A DNA stretch of 64,000 nucleotides from CAJCJE01 sp036494465 (GCA_036494465.1 DASXOJ010000046.1:62001-126000); one strand, 5' to 3'; counted from the first letter of the stretch, positions 17,651 to 26,203 are shown. Notes: a model not told the origin generated them from the sequence alone. Made by a program: numbers and translations.

Positions 17651-18328
17651 ATGGATAGTGAACCAAGTACGCGACTTGTCAGGGCAACGCTGGCCGGCAG
17701 ACCGAATCCCGCCCAACTGCTCCTGAACGAACCGCGCATGCTGGCCGCCTTCATCCGCTGGTTCTTCCGGCGCCACCGCACGCACGCGCCCGACGAGTTC
17801 GGCTACCACGACGGCAAGAAGATCATCGTGTTCACCTTCTTCGGCCTGTGCGCACTGGAAGGCATCGGCACTCACCTCGTGCTGCTGTTGATCTTCGGCA
17901 GCCGGTGGTGGATCTGGACGATCTTCGCACTGGACATGTACACGCTGATCTGGATCTTCGGCCTGTACGCGTCCATGGTCGTGCTGCCGCACCGGATCGA
18001 GGCCGACGTGCTCCGGCTGCGCAACGGCCACCAGGCCGAACTGGTCGTCCAGCTGGCCGCCGTTCGCGGCGCGCGGATCGTCGGCGGGAGCCAGGCCAAG
18101 AACGGGAAGGTGATGGTCGACGGCACAGGGCGCGGCGTGTTCTGCTCCGGCGACACCACGGTCGCCGTCGACCTCGATCCCGAATTTCCCCTGCACGTCA
18201 ACGGTTTGCGCGTCGTGGAACCGGTCAGCACACTGCACGTCACCGTGGACGAGCCGCGCGCGTTCGTCGATCAGCTGGCCAGCAGTATTACGCCCGATAC
18301 GAGGCACACCACTGCCGTTGCCCAGTGA
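17651..18328 (+). CDS. two-helix membrane protein of unknown function
   Basis: 225 residues, not recognised. Two long hydrophobic segments (about residues 60-80 and 87-110; FTFFGLCALEGIGTHLVLLLIF and WIWTIFALDMYTLIWIF parts) are followed by a soluble domain of about 110 residues rich in beta strands. TATAGT at 17638-17643 lies 7 nt before the ATG and no ribosome site is visible, so the transcript is probably leaderless. The 3' end overlaps the convergent DUF4267 gene by 58 nt. Confidence 0.8.
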   Translation: MDSEPSTRLVRATLAGRPNPAQLLLNEPRMLAAFIRWFFRRHRTHAPDEFGYHDGKKIIVFTFFGLCALEGIGTHLVLLLIFGSRWWIWTIFALDMYTLIWIFGLYASMVVLPHRIEADVLRLRNGHQAELVVQLAAVRGARIVGGSQAKNGKVMVDGTGRGVFCSGDTTVAVDLDPEFPLHVNGLRVVEPVSTLHVTVDEPRAFVDQLASSITPDTRHTTAVAQ

Positions 18329-18663
18329 ACGCCGAACGCGATCGCGAGCCTGCTTTTGATGGACAACGGCCCCTTGTTGGCCAGCACGATCGCACCGTCC
18401 CCGATCGGCGTCACCGCCTCGATGACCATGACCAGGCCGAGCGTGTGCGCGCTGGCGAAGATCAGTAATCCGAGCGGCACCAGGCCGGACACGATGTCCC
18501 GCACGCCCTTCACGCTCAGGTAGCCGCGCACGCCCTGACCGGGCAGGACCTTGACGCCGAAGCCGTCCGCGCTGGCCTGCGGTTGCAGCAGGAACCGGAT
18601 GCCGATCGCGATGATGCCGACCCCGATGATGCCCGCGAGCACATCCGCGATGGTCACAAGCAT
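18271..18663 (-). CDS. DUF4267 four-helix membrane protein
   Basis: 130 residues with four hydrophobic segments; the GIRFLLQPQASADGFGV, YLSVKGVRDIVSG and VHWATAV landmarks match DUF4267 proteins. Start ATG 18663 has CGGAGGGG upstream. The gene is divergent from a TetR regulator with two identical CTAGC-N3-GCTAG palindromes between them, so it is very probably that regulator's target. Function of the family is unknown; TetR control suggests response to a small hydrophobic compound. Confidence 0.87.
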   Translation of the reverse strand: MLVTIADVLAGIIGVGIIAIGIRFLLQPQASADGFGVKVLPGQGVRGYLSVKGVRDIVSGLVPLGLLIFASAHTLGLVMVIEAVTPIGDGAIVLANKGPLSIKSRLAIAFGVHWATAVVCLVSGVILLAS

Positions 18664-18699
18664 GAGAAGCCCCTCCGTGAACTGTCGTCGACCGGAAAC

Positions 18700-18712
18700 C
18701 TAGCAACGCTAG
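18700..18712. promoter_or_regulatory. TetR operator 1, CTAGC-AAC-GCTAG
   Basis: A perfect 5-3-5 palindrome, proximal to the DUF4267 gene. It is identical in both arms to operator 2, centred 41 bp away. Reading leftward, its arm overlaps a TAGGTT hexamer that may be the -10 of the DUF4267 promoter. Confidence 0.8.
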
Positions 18713-18740
18713 AACACTAACACGAGCGTAGCTCTTTGTG

Positions 18741-18756
18741 CTAGCACTGCTAGAAT
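18741..18756. promoter_or_regulatory. TetR operator 2, CTAGC-ACT-GCTAG, overlapping a TAGAAT -10
   Basis: The palindrome covers 18741-18753; TAGAAT (18751-18756) shares its last three bases and lies 6 nt before GTG 18763. Binding here would block the regulator's own, probably leaderless, transcript. Four equal half-sites in 54 bp make this a strong operator prediction. Confidence 0.8.
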
Positions 18757-18762
18757 TTGGTG

Positions 18763-19326
18763 GTGTCCATCTCCGAGCGACGACAGCGCGAACTCGCGAA
18801 ACGTGCCGAACTGATCGTCGACGCGGCGCGTGAACTCGCCGAGGAACAGGGCTGGGACGCGGTCACCACCCGCAGGCTCGCCGAACGGGTCGAGTACAGC
18901 CAACCCGTGCTGTACAGCCATTTCGCCGGTAAGGACGCGATCGTGGACGCGGTCGCGGTGGCGGGCATCGCCGAGCTCACCGAGCGCCTGCGCGCGGCCG
19001 TCGCCGACGCGTCACCTGGCCGCGAAGCGGTCGGTGCCGCCGCGCGCGCCTATTTCACGTTCGCGGTCGACCATCCCGCCGCCTACCAGGCGATGTTCAC
19101 CCTCACAACCGGTCTGCCGTTCGCGACCGACGATGCCCCGCAGGCGCTCAAAGACTCGTTTGACGAGCTGACCAAGGTCCTGCCCCCGGCGAGCAAGAAT
19201 CCCGGCTCGCTGACCGAGGTCTTCTGGAGCACGCTGCACGGCATCGCCGTCCTGGCGGCGAGCGGCCGGATGCGACCGGAGCACCAGGAGGAGCGCCTCT
19301 CCATCGTGATCGACCTGTTCGGCTAG
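18763..19326 (+). CDS. TetR family transcriptional regulator
   Basis: 187 residues from GTG 18763 (in-frame GTG 18760 and TTG 18757 are also possible). N-terminal HTH: ILVDAARELAEEQGWDAVTTRRLAERVEYSQPVLYSHF pattern (residues 14-55), with LYSHFAGKDAIVDAV. The C-terminal domain (about 80-187) is of the WHG/TetR_C type. Two palindromes separate it from the DUF4267 gene, which it should repress together with itself. The stop codon lies within the -10-like TAGGTT of the next gene. Confidence 0.9.
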   Translation: MSISERRQRELAKRAELIVDAARELAEEQGWDAVTTRRLAERVEYSQPVLYSHFAGKDAIVDAVAVAGIAELTERLRAAVADASPGREAVGAAARAYFTFAVDHPAAYQAMFTLTTGLPFATDDAPQALKDSFDELTKVLPPASKNPGSLTEVFWSTLHGIAVLAASGRMRPEHQEERLSIVIDLFG

Positions 19327-19336
19327 GTTGCACTCC

Positions 19337-19789
19337 ATGCCCAGTGATTTCGTGCTCAAGACCATGAACGCCGTGCACCGCGCTGCTCTGCGCGTCACCG
19401 GTGGCAAGGCGGGTTGGCAGGCCAGCGGTATGCCGGTCGTCCAGCTGACCACCATCGGCCGCAAGAGCGGCGAGCCGCGCACCGTGCTGCTCACCTCGCC
19501 GGTCCAGGAGAACGGCGCGATCGTCGTGGTCGCATCGCGCGGCGGCGACGACCAGAACCCGGCGTGGCTGCTCAACCTGCGGGCGAACCCGCAGGTCAAG
19601 GTCGTCTACGCCGGTCAGCCCGAGCAGCCGATGACCGCTCGGATCGCGGACGACACCGAGCGTGCGGAACTGTGGCCGAAGGTGGTCGCGGGCGGCAAGC
19701 AGTACGCCGGTTACCAGCGCAAGACCGAGCGCCAGATCCCGCTCGTCCTGTTGGAACCCGACGATCAGCCGGAGCAGAAAGCCGAGTAA
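19337..19789 (+). CDS. nitroreductase/deazaflavin (F420)-dependent oxidoreductase family protein
   Basis: 150 residues, normal for the DUF385/Ddn-like split-barrel family. Signature TTIGRKSGEPRTVLL, followed by VVVASRGGDDQNPAWLLNLRANP, is diagnostic for this family, whose members bind F420 and reduce quinones or nitro compounds. ATG 19337 follows TAGGTT by 7 nt without a ribosome site, so a leaderless mRNA is likely; it could also be read through from the TetR gene 10 nt upstream. Confidence 0.9.
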   Translation: MPSDFVLKTMNAVHRAALRVTGGKAGWQASGMPVVQLTTIGRKSGEPRTVLLTSPVQENGAIVVVASRGGDDQNPAWLLNLRANPQVKVVYAGQPEQPMTARIADDTERAELWPKVVAGGKQYAGYQRKTERQIPLVLLEPDDQPEQKAE

Positions 19790-19832
19790 CCGGCCCATAA
19801 TCGGCGCGCCGTCCGCCAAGAAAGGTGCGCCG

Positions 19833-20639
19833 ATGCGGTCTCTCGCCGTTGCTCTCGCTCTCGCCGCGTTCTGTATCGCGGCCCCGACCGCGCAAGCCGC
19901 TGTGCCGTTACCCCCGGCCGGCGCGCAGGTCACACCACCGCCGACCGCGCCGGTCTGCTACCCGGACATCGGTTGCTACAACTACGTCGCCGGTCGCGAA
20001 TGGATCGACGGCACCGGCGCGAGCATCCTGATGACGCAGGAAGATCCGACGATCAACCTCGCCGACCCCGCCGACGGCGCACACTCGCTGCAAGAGCTCG
20101 CGGTGGAAACCGCGGACAAGAAGCAGATCATCGAGATCGGCTGGACCGTCGACCACGGCCTGAACGGCGACACCAAGCCGCACCTGTTCATCTTCCACTG
20201 GATCGACGGCGTCGGCACCTGCTACAACGCCTGCGGTTTCGTGCAGACGTCGTCGATCGTCAAACCGGGCATGCCGGTGCATCCTGGCGCGGTCGGCCAG
20301 TACGGCATCGCCTATCGCGGCGGCAACTGGTGGCTCACCTACGACGGCATCAGCTTCGGTTACTTCCCCGCGTCGATCTGGGCCGACTTCCACAGTTTCG
20401 GCCTGGTGCAAGCGTTTGGCGAGGTCGTCACCAGCGTCGGTCAGACCAGCTGCACCGACATGGGCAACGGTCAGTTCGGCACCAGGCTCGACTCGTCCTG
20501 GATCAGTGCGCTGCAACTGGCCGGTGGCCGCAACGACCAGCAGTGGCAGGTGTTCGCGACGCTGCCGCAGGACTACCGCCAGGGCCTGGTTTCCCCGCTC
20601 GGCTTCCACCTCGGCGGACCGGGCACCGGCAGCTGCTGA
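19833..20639 (+). CDS. secreted neprosin-family protein (putative glutamic endopeptidase)
   Basis: 268 residues with AAAGGTG before the ATG and a classical signal peptide (residues 1-23, ending TAQAA). The body matches the neprosin (DUF239) domain: QIIEIGWTVDHGLNGD, LFIFHWIDG..CYNACGFVQ, PGMPVHPGAVGQYGI, NWWLTYDG..GYFP and AFGEVV. Plant neprosin is a glutamic peptidase using two glutamates; candidates here are the Glu in IIEIGW and the Glu in FGEVV. Cysteines are plentiful, suggesting disulfides in the secreted form. Convergent with a secreted glycosidase across a hairpin terminator. Possible role: extracellular proteolysis of Pro-rich substrates. Confidence 0.82.
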   Translation: MRSLAVALALAAFCIAAPTAQAAVPLPPAGAQVTPPPTAPVCYPDIGCYNYVAGREWIDGTGASILMTQEDPTINLADPADGAHSLQELAVETADKKQIIEIGWTVDHGLNGDTKPHLFIFHWIDGVGTCYNACGFVQTSSIVKPGMPVHPGAVGQYGIAYRGGNWWLTYDGISFGYFPASIWADFHSFGLVQAFGEVVTSVGQTSCTDMGNGQFGTRLDSSWISALQLAGGRNDQQWQVFATLPQDYRQGLVSPLGFHLGGPGTGSC

Positions 20640-20646
20640 CGTCGGG

Positions 20647-20687
20647 GGCGTCGGATCGGCAGGCGAGGATCCCACCGGTCCGACGCC
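20647..20687. terminator. bidirectional hairpin terminator
   Basis: A 13-bp stem (20647-20659 with 20675-20687, one G-U pair) and a 15-nt loop sit between two convergent genes ending at 20639 and 20697. No T tract follows, as is usual in actinobacteria. Confidence 0.65.
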
Positions 20688-20696
20688 GGTCGGCGA

Positions 20697-22388
20697 TCAG
20701 GTCGCGAAGACCTGGAACTCCGAACACTGTCCTGCGGGCCAACCGGTGTTCGCGGTGACGTTCAACCGCAGGTACCGGGTCGTGGCCGGGGCGAGCGTGA
20801 CGGTCACCGTGTTGCCGGAGGCCGGATCGAACGTGTGCGGCGCCGAACCGACGAGGGTCGAGAAGTTGGCACCGTCGGTGCTGCCCAGGATCGAGAACGT
20901 CTGCGTGCGCGCGCCCCACGCCGACGAGGGCGGCAGGTCGAGCACGATCCGCGAGATGCTCTTGCTGCTGCCCAGATCCACCTGCAACCACTGCGGGAAC
21001 GCGTTGTTCGTGCTTTCCCAGTAGGTGCTGGTGTTTCCGTCGACCGCGTTGCCGCTGCCGTAGCTCTGCGTGTGGCTGCTCTCCGCGGATGCCGCGCCCT
21101 GCGCGAGGTCGGTGTTGCCCCCGCCCCCGCCGCTGGTCGATCCGTTCGGCGCGGTGGGCCGGGTCGCGGTGAGCGCGATCTGGCCCTTGAGCATCTTGCC
21201 GCCGTCGTTGGTCAGCCGCAGGTAGTAGTCGGAGGAGCAGGCGGTGCCGTCCTCGTCCAGCGACAGCAACCCGGAGCCGCCCGGCACCGTGGCCTGCGTC
21301 GGCGTGGTTTTCGCGATCTGGTTACCTTCGCCGTACTCGTCGAACATGGAGATGTAGATGCCGTTCGCGCCAGCGCGCACCATGTTGTAGAACTGGCGCC
21401 ACATCAGGTCGCCATGTGCGCGTTGGCGTCCCGACAGGTCGCCGGGCAGCACGCATGGCTGGTAGTCGACGCCGTGCGACTGGCAGGCGGCCACGTCGGG
21501 CACGTTGTCGGCCTGGTAGTAGTAGTCCGAATCGCCGACGTTGCCGATCGCGCCGACCATCCACGGCGAGATCATGTTGAACGCGTAATAGACGCTGTCG
21601 AATCCGGCCCGCGAACCGTTGTTGCCGGAGCGCCATTCCCGCGCCACGCCGCCGATCACGTAGCAGCCCGCGTTCTTGAACCAGTTCACCACGTTCAGAC
21701 AGGTCGGCGCGTCCCAGGTGTGGTTGGCGTCGTCCATGCCGAAGCCCCAGATGCACACCACCGGTTTGCCGTTCTGGTGCGCGTACTGCGACGACGAGGT
21801 CAGCGCGGACATCTTGTTCTGCCAGTCGACGGTGATCTCGTTGGCCATGTTGGTCCAACCGGTCACGTCGTACATGACGTAGAACTTGACGCCGGTGCTT
21901 TCCGCTGCCTGCCGCACCTTCGTGGCCATCGCGTCCCGGGTGGGGCCCTCGCTGCTGTTCGGGTTGAACCGTTGCAGCGCCGCGGTGTCGCAGCCGTTCT
22001 GGGCCATCCACTGGAAATGCGTGTTCACGGTCTGTTGGTCGTAGGAGGAGAACAGCGTGGCAGGCTGGCCGTTCTGGCAGTTCGGGTACGCGGTCTGGTA
22101 ACCCTTCGTGTACTCGGACATGTCGGGCCAGGCTTTGATGTTGTTGTTGGAGGTCGATGGCGGCTGGCCCCAGTTGTTGCTCCAGTGCCACCAGCCGTTG
22201 ATCGGCGCGCCATCGCCGGTGCAGGCGAACCAGCCCTGGTAGCCGACGGTGATCTTGCCGACCACGTCCCCGGCCGGGCTTGCGGCAGGCGCGGCGGCCG
22301 CCGATTCCGATGCCGACAACGCGCCAACAGTGCCGATTGCGGCGCCCGCAGCCACGGTGCTGAGAAAACTACGACGCGAGACTCCCAT
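20697..22388 (-). CDS. Tat-exported GH71/GH99-like glycosidase with C-terminal F5/8C (discoidin) domain
   Basis: 563 residues from ATG 22388 (GAGAGGA upstream); a longer frame to 22484 is rejected because it hides the export signal. Residues 3-40 form a twin-arginine signal (SRRSFLST, A-rich end). Residues 55-400 resemble the GH71/GH99-like barrel: GYQGWF near the start, MYDVTGW, VVCIWGFG and the late ISMFDEYGEG with likely acid residues. A Gly-rich linker (GGGGG) leads to a galactose-binding-like discoidin domain (about 430-563; NAVDGNTSTYWES, WLQVDLG, YLRLNV). It is probably a secreted enzyme for alpha-mannan or alpha-glucan with a carbohydrate-binding module. Confidence 0.87.
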   Translation of the reverse strand: MGVSRRSFLSTVAAGAAIGTVGALSASESAAAAPAASPAGDVVGKITVGYQGWFACTGDGAPINGWWHWSNNWGQPPSTSNNNIKAWPDMSEYTKGYQTAYPNCQNGQPATLFSSYDQQTVNTHFQWMAQNGCDTAALQRFNPNSSEGPTRDAMATKVRQAAESTGVKFYVMYDVTGWTNMANEITVDWQNKMSALTSSSQYAHQNGKPVVCIWGFGMDDANHTWDAPTCLNVVNWFKNAGCYVIGGVAREWRSGNNGSRAGFDSVYYAFNMISPWMVGAIGNVGDSDYYYQADNVPDVAACQSHGVDYQPCVLPGDLSGRQRAHGDLMWRQFYNMVRAGANGIYISMFDEYGEGNQIAKTTPTQATVPGGSGLLSLDEDGTACSSDYYLRLTNDGGKMLKGQIALTATRPTAPNGSTSGGGGGNTDLAQGAASAESSHTQSYGSGNAVDGNTSTYWESTNNAFPQWLQVDLGSSKSISRIVLDLPPSSAWGARTQTFSILGSTDGANFSTLVGSAPHTFDPASGNTVTVTLAPATTRYLRLNVTANTGWPAGQCSEFQVFAT

Positions 22389-22506
22389 GTGGAATCCTCT
22401 CGATACGCAGTGCGCCCTTTTTCTGGGCGCGCGTTTTTCGGCTGCCAGGCTGGTGCGGAAGCGTAACGATGCCCGACACATCACCGCAATACATCTGTGA
22501 AAAAAG

Positions 22507-22519
22507 GTAATATGTTTAC
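22507..22519. promoter_or_regulatory. AT-rich inverted repeat GTAA-N5-TTAC upstream of the glycosidase
   Basis: GTAA (22507-22510) and TTAC (22516-22519) flank TATGT, about 120 bp upstream of the glycosidase start, in the only AT-rich patch of the 22389-22615 intergenic region. It could be a repressor site or part of the promoter; the arms are short, so this is tentative. Confidence 0.35.
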
Positions 22520-22615
22520 TCGGAAACGCAAAAACCTGCCCGTCGGCAACTGATCACCGTGTGCGAGCGGCCCCGGCGCAGGTGGACGACGCGCGGTGAC
22601 CGATAATCGGCAGCC

Positions 22616-22987
22616 ATGACCGCCCCGCTGTTCGCCACCGTGCTCACGCTTGCCGCAGTGGCCGGTGCGATGTGGTCATTTGTCCTGTTGTTGCTGAAGC
22701 GTCCCGTTGGTCTGGTGGTGCTGCTCGGCTTTCTCGGCGTCGTCGAACTCGGTCTGCTCGTGCAGGCCGTGCTCGGTCTCGTCGCGCTGGCAGGCGATCA
22801 CCGGCACATCGAGAGCGTCACGTTCGTCTGCTACCTGATCGGCTCGCTGCTCATCCTCCCGGCCGCGGTCTGGTGGGCACGGACCGAAAAGAGCCGATGG
22901 GGCGTCGGCGTACTGCTCGTCGCCTGCCTCGTGGTGCCGGTGATGATCCTGCGAATGAACCAAGTCTGGGCAGGTAGCGTTGTCTGA
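22616..22987 (+). CDS. four-helix membrane protein of unknown function
   Basis: 123 residues, four hydrophobic segments, not recognised. The last two are joined by a short basic loop (WARTEKSRWGVG). Its 3' end overlaps the next membrane-protein gene by 8 nt (TTGTCTGA), so the two probably form a small membrane complex. This gene-pair arrangement, a DUF-type 4TM protein followed by a second one, is common in actinobacteria. Confidence 0.78.
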   Translation: MTAPLFATVLTLAAVAGAMWSFVLLLLKRPVGLVVLLGFLGVVELGLLVQAVLGLVALAGDHRHIESVTFVCYLIGSLLILPAAVWWARTEKSRWGVGVLLVACLVVPVMILRMNQVWAGSVV

Positions 22988-23438
22988 TTCGGAAAAGCCG
23001 ATGACTCTGGCCGAAACCACCCGCAGCGGCCCCGGCCGCGTGCTGATCGCGCTGTACGCGGTGTTCGCGCTCGGCGCGACCTCCCGCTCGGTGGTCCAGA
23101 TCCTGCTCCAGTTCCACCGAGCCCCGCTTGCCTACATCCTCTCGGCCTTCGCCGCCGTCGTGTACATCGTCGCCACGGTCTGCCTGGCCCGTGCCAGCGC
23201 GACCTCGCGCCGAGTCGCGGTGATCTCGTGCACGGTCGAACTGGTCGGCGTGCTCGCCATCGGCACCGCCAGCGTGCTGGCGCCGAGCGCCTTCCCGGAC
23301 GCCACCGTCTGGTCCGTCTACGGCGAGGGCTACTTCTTCATTCCGGTGATCCTGCCGATCCTCGGCATCCTCTGGGTCCGGCACACCGCGAAGCTCAGCT
23401 CGCCACGCTCGCCGGTCGACCAGACAGGTTCGCGCTGA
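22980..23438 (+). CDS. membrane protein of unknown function
   Basis: 152 residues from TTG 22980 (ATG 23001 is an alternative with GGAAAAG before it). Four hydrophobic segments, with VLIALYAVFALGATSRSVVQI in the first and FFIPVILPILGILWV in the last. Overlaps its upstream neighbour by 8 nt, implying translational coupling. Not recognised. Its end overlaps the convergent IclR gene by 44 nt. Confidence 0.78.
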   Translation: MSDSEKPMTLAETTRSGPGRVLIALYAVFALGATSRSVVQILLQFHRAPLAYILSAFAAVVYIVATVCLARASATSRRVAVISCTVELVGVLAIGTASVLAPSAFPDATVWSVYGEGYFFIPVILPILGILWVRHTAKLSSPRSPVDQTGSR

Positions 23439-24141
23439 TCGAGTGGGCCACGCGGTGCAGCGCCTCGCCGATCACGGTCAGCGGCGAACCGGGCGTCAGC
23501 ATCGCGGCCAGCGCGGCGACCGCCTCGCCGTCGCGCTGACGGATCGGCACCGCGACGCACCAGATACCGGGGAGGATCCTCTCCCGGTCGAACGCCATGC
23601 CGCGCTCGCGGATCTCCGCGGCGTGCCGCGCCCACGCCATCGGGTTACCGCGCGGGATGCCGGTGGGCGTCGAGGAGTTGGCCAGCAGCAACCGGCCGGC
23701 CGCCGTCGCCCACGGCAGTGACGCGCCAACGCGCACCGGGGTGTCCGGTGTGATCTCGCCCGGCGCGACCGACACCGTCATCAGCTGACCCATCCGCAGC
23801 ACGCACACCACGACCGTCGCCCTCGACGTGCGCGCGAAATCGTGGATCGGCCCGGTACACGACTCGATGAGCCGGGGGTGCGGCTGCCAGTGCAGCCCCA
23901 ACTGGAACATCCTCGGCCCGATCCGGTACTCGCCGCCCGCGCGCTCCACCGCGCCGACCGCGATCAACTGGTCCAGCAGGCGATGCGTTGTCGCCTTGGG
24001 CAGGCCACTGGCCACCGCCAACGCGGTCAGCCCGGCCTGATCCGCCTCGCCGAGCGCGCTCAACAGCGCGAACGCGCCCTCCAGCACCCCGCGCCCGCTG
24101 ACGCTGGTGCTCTCCACAACCCCGGTCGTACTCTCGATCAT
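23395..24141 (-). CDS. IclR family transcriptional regulator
   Basis: 248 residues from ATG 24141 with GGAAAG upstream. Residues 18-80 are the winged helix (VLEGAFALLSALGEADQAGLT, KATTHRLLDQLIAVGAVER). The C-terminal effector domain contains GASLPWATAAGRLLLA, RERGMAFDRER and ILPGIWCVAVPIR. The family senses small organic acids or aromatics. It lies beside the broken amine-oxidase gene and the polyamine cluster, and may have regulated it; no target promoter is clear. Confidence 0.9.
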   Translation of the reverse strand: MIESTTGVVESTSVSGRGVLEGAFALLSALGEADQAGLTALAVASGLPKATTHRLLDQLIAVGAVERAGGEYRIGPRMFQLGLHWQPHPRLIESCTGPIHDFARTSRATVVVCVLRMGQLMTVSVAPGEITPDTPVRVGASLPWATAAGRLLLANSSTPTGIPRGNPMAWARHAAEIRERGMAFDRERILPGIWCVAVPIRQRDGEAVAALAAMLTPGSPLTVIGEALHRVAHSISANLSGRPASVAS

Positions 24142-24271
24142 CTTTCCGCCCCGATCCCCTGGCGCCCGCCTGGTGCGGTCGTCGCACACCTTCACCACAA
24201 CGGCCAAAAAATCACCAAAGGTCACAACGGGTCGTGGAACCATCACGGAGCGTTCCGCTGAGTGGACCGGG

Positions 24272-25357
24272 TCACGACGTGAAGCCCAGCCCGGCCGCGT
24301 CCAGCGCGCGCAGCCACAGATTGCGCCTGCCACGGTTGCGGTCCGCGCGGCGCAGCGACCACGTGGTCAGCGCGATTCCGGTGTAGCGCAACGGCTCCGG
24401 CGGGAACGGCAGCGGCTTTGCGTGCACCATGCGCAGCCCGGTTCGCGCGGTCGGCGTGCCGGAAAGCAGGTCGAGCATGACGTCCGCGCCGAACCTGGTC
24501 GCCGCCACGCCCAGTCCGGTGAACCCGAGCGCGTACGCGACCCGGCCCCGGTGCGCGGTCCCGTAGAACGCGCAGAACCGGGACGACGTGTCGATGACGC
24601 CGCCCCAGCGATGCGTGAACCGGACATCGCCGAGCTGCGGAAACGTGTCGAAGAAATGCCGGGACAGCTTTTCGAAGGTCTCGTACCGCGCTTCCAGTGA
24701 CGGCGATATCTTGCTGCGATAGTGATAAACCGCGTCGTAGCCGCCCCACAGAATGCGGTTGTCGCTGGTGAGCCGGTAATAGTGGAACTGGTTGGCGGAA
24801 TCGGACAATCCCTGGCGGCGTTGCCAGCCGACGCTCGCCAACTGGCTCTGGGTCAGCGGTTCGGTCAACAGGACGTAGTCGTAGACGGGCACCACAAACG
24901 GACGAATTCGGCGCAACAGTGTCGGGAACGCGTTGGTGGCCAGCGCGGCGCGTTCCGCGCGCACCGAACCGTAGGGCGTGCGCACCAGCATGGCGCCGGT
25001 CGCGTCCACGTGCAACGCCCGCACGGGGCTGTGTTCGTGGATGCGCACCCCGAGCGACCGGCACGCGTCCCGCAACCCCCAGGCAAGTTTCGCCGGATGC
25101 AGCAACGCGGTCGAGCGCTTCTTCCACAGGCCACCGAGATAGGTCGGCGAATCGACCTCCGCGCGCATCGCGTCGGCGTCCAGCAGTTCGACATCCTGGC
25201 CCAGTTCCGCGATCTCGCGCAGCTCATCGAGTTGCCACGGCTGCGTCGCCACGCTGATGTCGCCGGTGCGCTCGAAGTCGCAGTCGATCTGGTACGCGTT
25301 CAGCGTTCGTTCGATCTGGGCCAGGTTTTCCGCGCCGAGTCGTTCCAGCACATTGTG
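24272..25357 (-). pseudogene. FAD-dependent amine/amino-acid oxidoreductase, 5' part deleted
   Basis: About 360 residues of the C-terminal two-thirds of a DadA/gamma-glutamylputrescine-oxidase-like enzyme. The authentic sequence begins near LERLGAENLAQIERTL and runs through CDFERTGDISVA, NQFHYYRLTSDNRILWGG, HRWGGVIDTSS and YALGFTGLGVAATRFGAD. The roughly 100-residue N-terminus with the GxGxxG dinucleotide fold is absent: upstream codons in the same frame (to 25633) carry no such motif and read antisense to a TetR remnant. Without the FAD fold it cannot work. The intact ancestor probably oxidised an amine in the polyamine pathway next door. Confidence 0.82.
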
Positions 25358-25561
25358 TCCGCGCTGGACGCCGCCGCCCTCGGCCTCGACGACGCGGTCC
25401 GCGAGGCCGATCACCAGTCCTGGCAACGGATCTACGCCCATCTGACTGGCCACCCGAACATCGCGCGCAACGCCGCCTACCTGATCGAAACCATGCCGGA
25501 CAGCTCGTTCCCGACCGCCATCGACCTGTTCCTCAACGCGCTGGCGGTCAGTGCACGATGA
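25349..25561 (+). pseudogene. TetR-type regulator, C-terminal fragment only
   Basis: Seventy codons starting near HIVSALDAAALG and ending at TGA 25561. Landmarks of TetR C-terminal domains are DDAVREADHQSW, GHPNIARNAAYL and FPTAIDLFLNAL. The DNA-binding N-terminus is missing; the frame upstream runs antisense into the oxidase remnant. The ancestor would have been transcribed divergently from that oxidase. The end overlaps the convergent methyltransferase by 14 nt. Confidence 0.65.
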
Positions 25562-26165
25562 CCAGCGCCCGCAGGAACCGCTCCCGGTCGCCCGGCTCCC
25601 GCTCCGCCCGAGCCACCTCTGCAAACCCGGCATCGGCCAACAGGCCCGACATCGCGTCGGTGGGCCACCGGTAGCCCGGCGTCACCCGGTGATCGAACTC
25701 CCGCGGCTCGCCGCCCAGGTCGTGACCGCTGAAGAACCCGACCAGCACGTGCCCGCCCGGCGCGAGCACCCGGCGGAACTCGGCGAAGATCGCGGGCAGC
25801 TCGGCGGGCGGCGTGTGGATGGTCGAATACCAGGACAGCACGCCACCGAGCTCGTCGTCCGCGATGTCCAGCGCGGTCATACTGCCCTGCTCGAACCGCA
25901 GCTCCGGGTACTCGGCGCGGGCGATGTCGATCATCTCGGGGGACAGGTCGATCCCGAACGCCTTGTGCCCGTTGGCCGCGAGCCGCGCGGTGTAATGCCC
26001 TGGTCCACAGCCGAGATCGGCGATCTGACCAGCGCCGACGAGTTCGGCGAACGCGTCGACCAGCCGGTCGTCAACCGGATTGCCCTGCATCGACTTGGCG
26101 AACTCCTGATAACGCTCGGCCCAGCCGTCGTAGGCGGTGCGGACCTTGTTGAGTGTGTTCGTCAC
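25548..26165 (-). CDS. class I SAM-dependent methyltransferase
   Basis: 205 residues from GTG 26165. Motif I DLGCGPGHYTARLA, motif II GIDLSPEMIDIAR, motif III SMTALDI and the post-motif RRVLAPGGHVLVGFF are all present. TACGTT (26178-26173) lies 7 nt upstream and no ribosome site is seen, so the transcript is probably leaderless. Small-molecule methyltransferase of unknown substrate. Confidence 0.88.
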   Translation of the reverse strand: MTNTLNKVRTAYDGWAERYQEFAKSMQGNPVDDRLVDAFAELVGAGQIADLGCGPGHYTARLAANGHKAFGIDLSPEMIDIARAEYPELRFEQGSMTALDIADDELGGVLSWYSTIHTPPAELPAIFAEFRRVLAPGGHVLVGFFSGHDLGGEPREFDHRVTPGYRWPTDAMSGLLADAGFAEVARAEREPGDRERFLRALVIVH

Positions 26166-26203
26166 GGGGCGGAACGTATCGGCCCACCCCGTCAAAACCG
26201 CGA

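Noticed and set aside
24722..25340. N-terminal part of the plus-strand frame ending in the TetR remnant
   Set aside because: It is antisense to conserved amine-oxidase sequence; only codons from about 25349 look like TetR.
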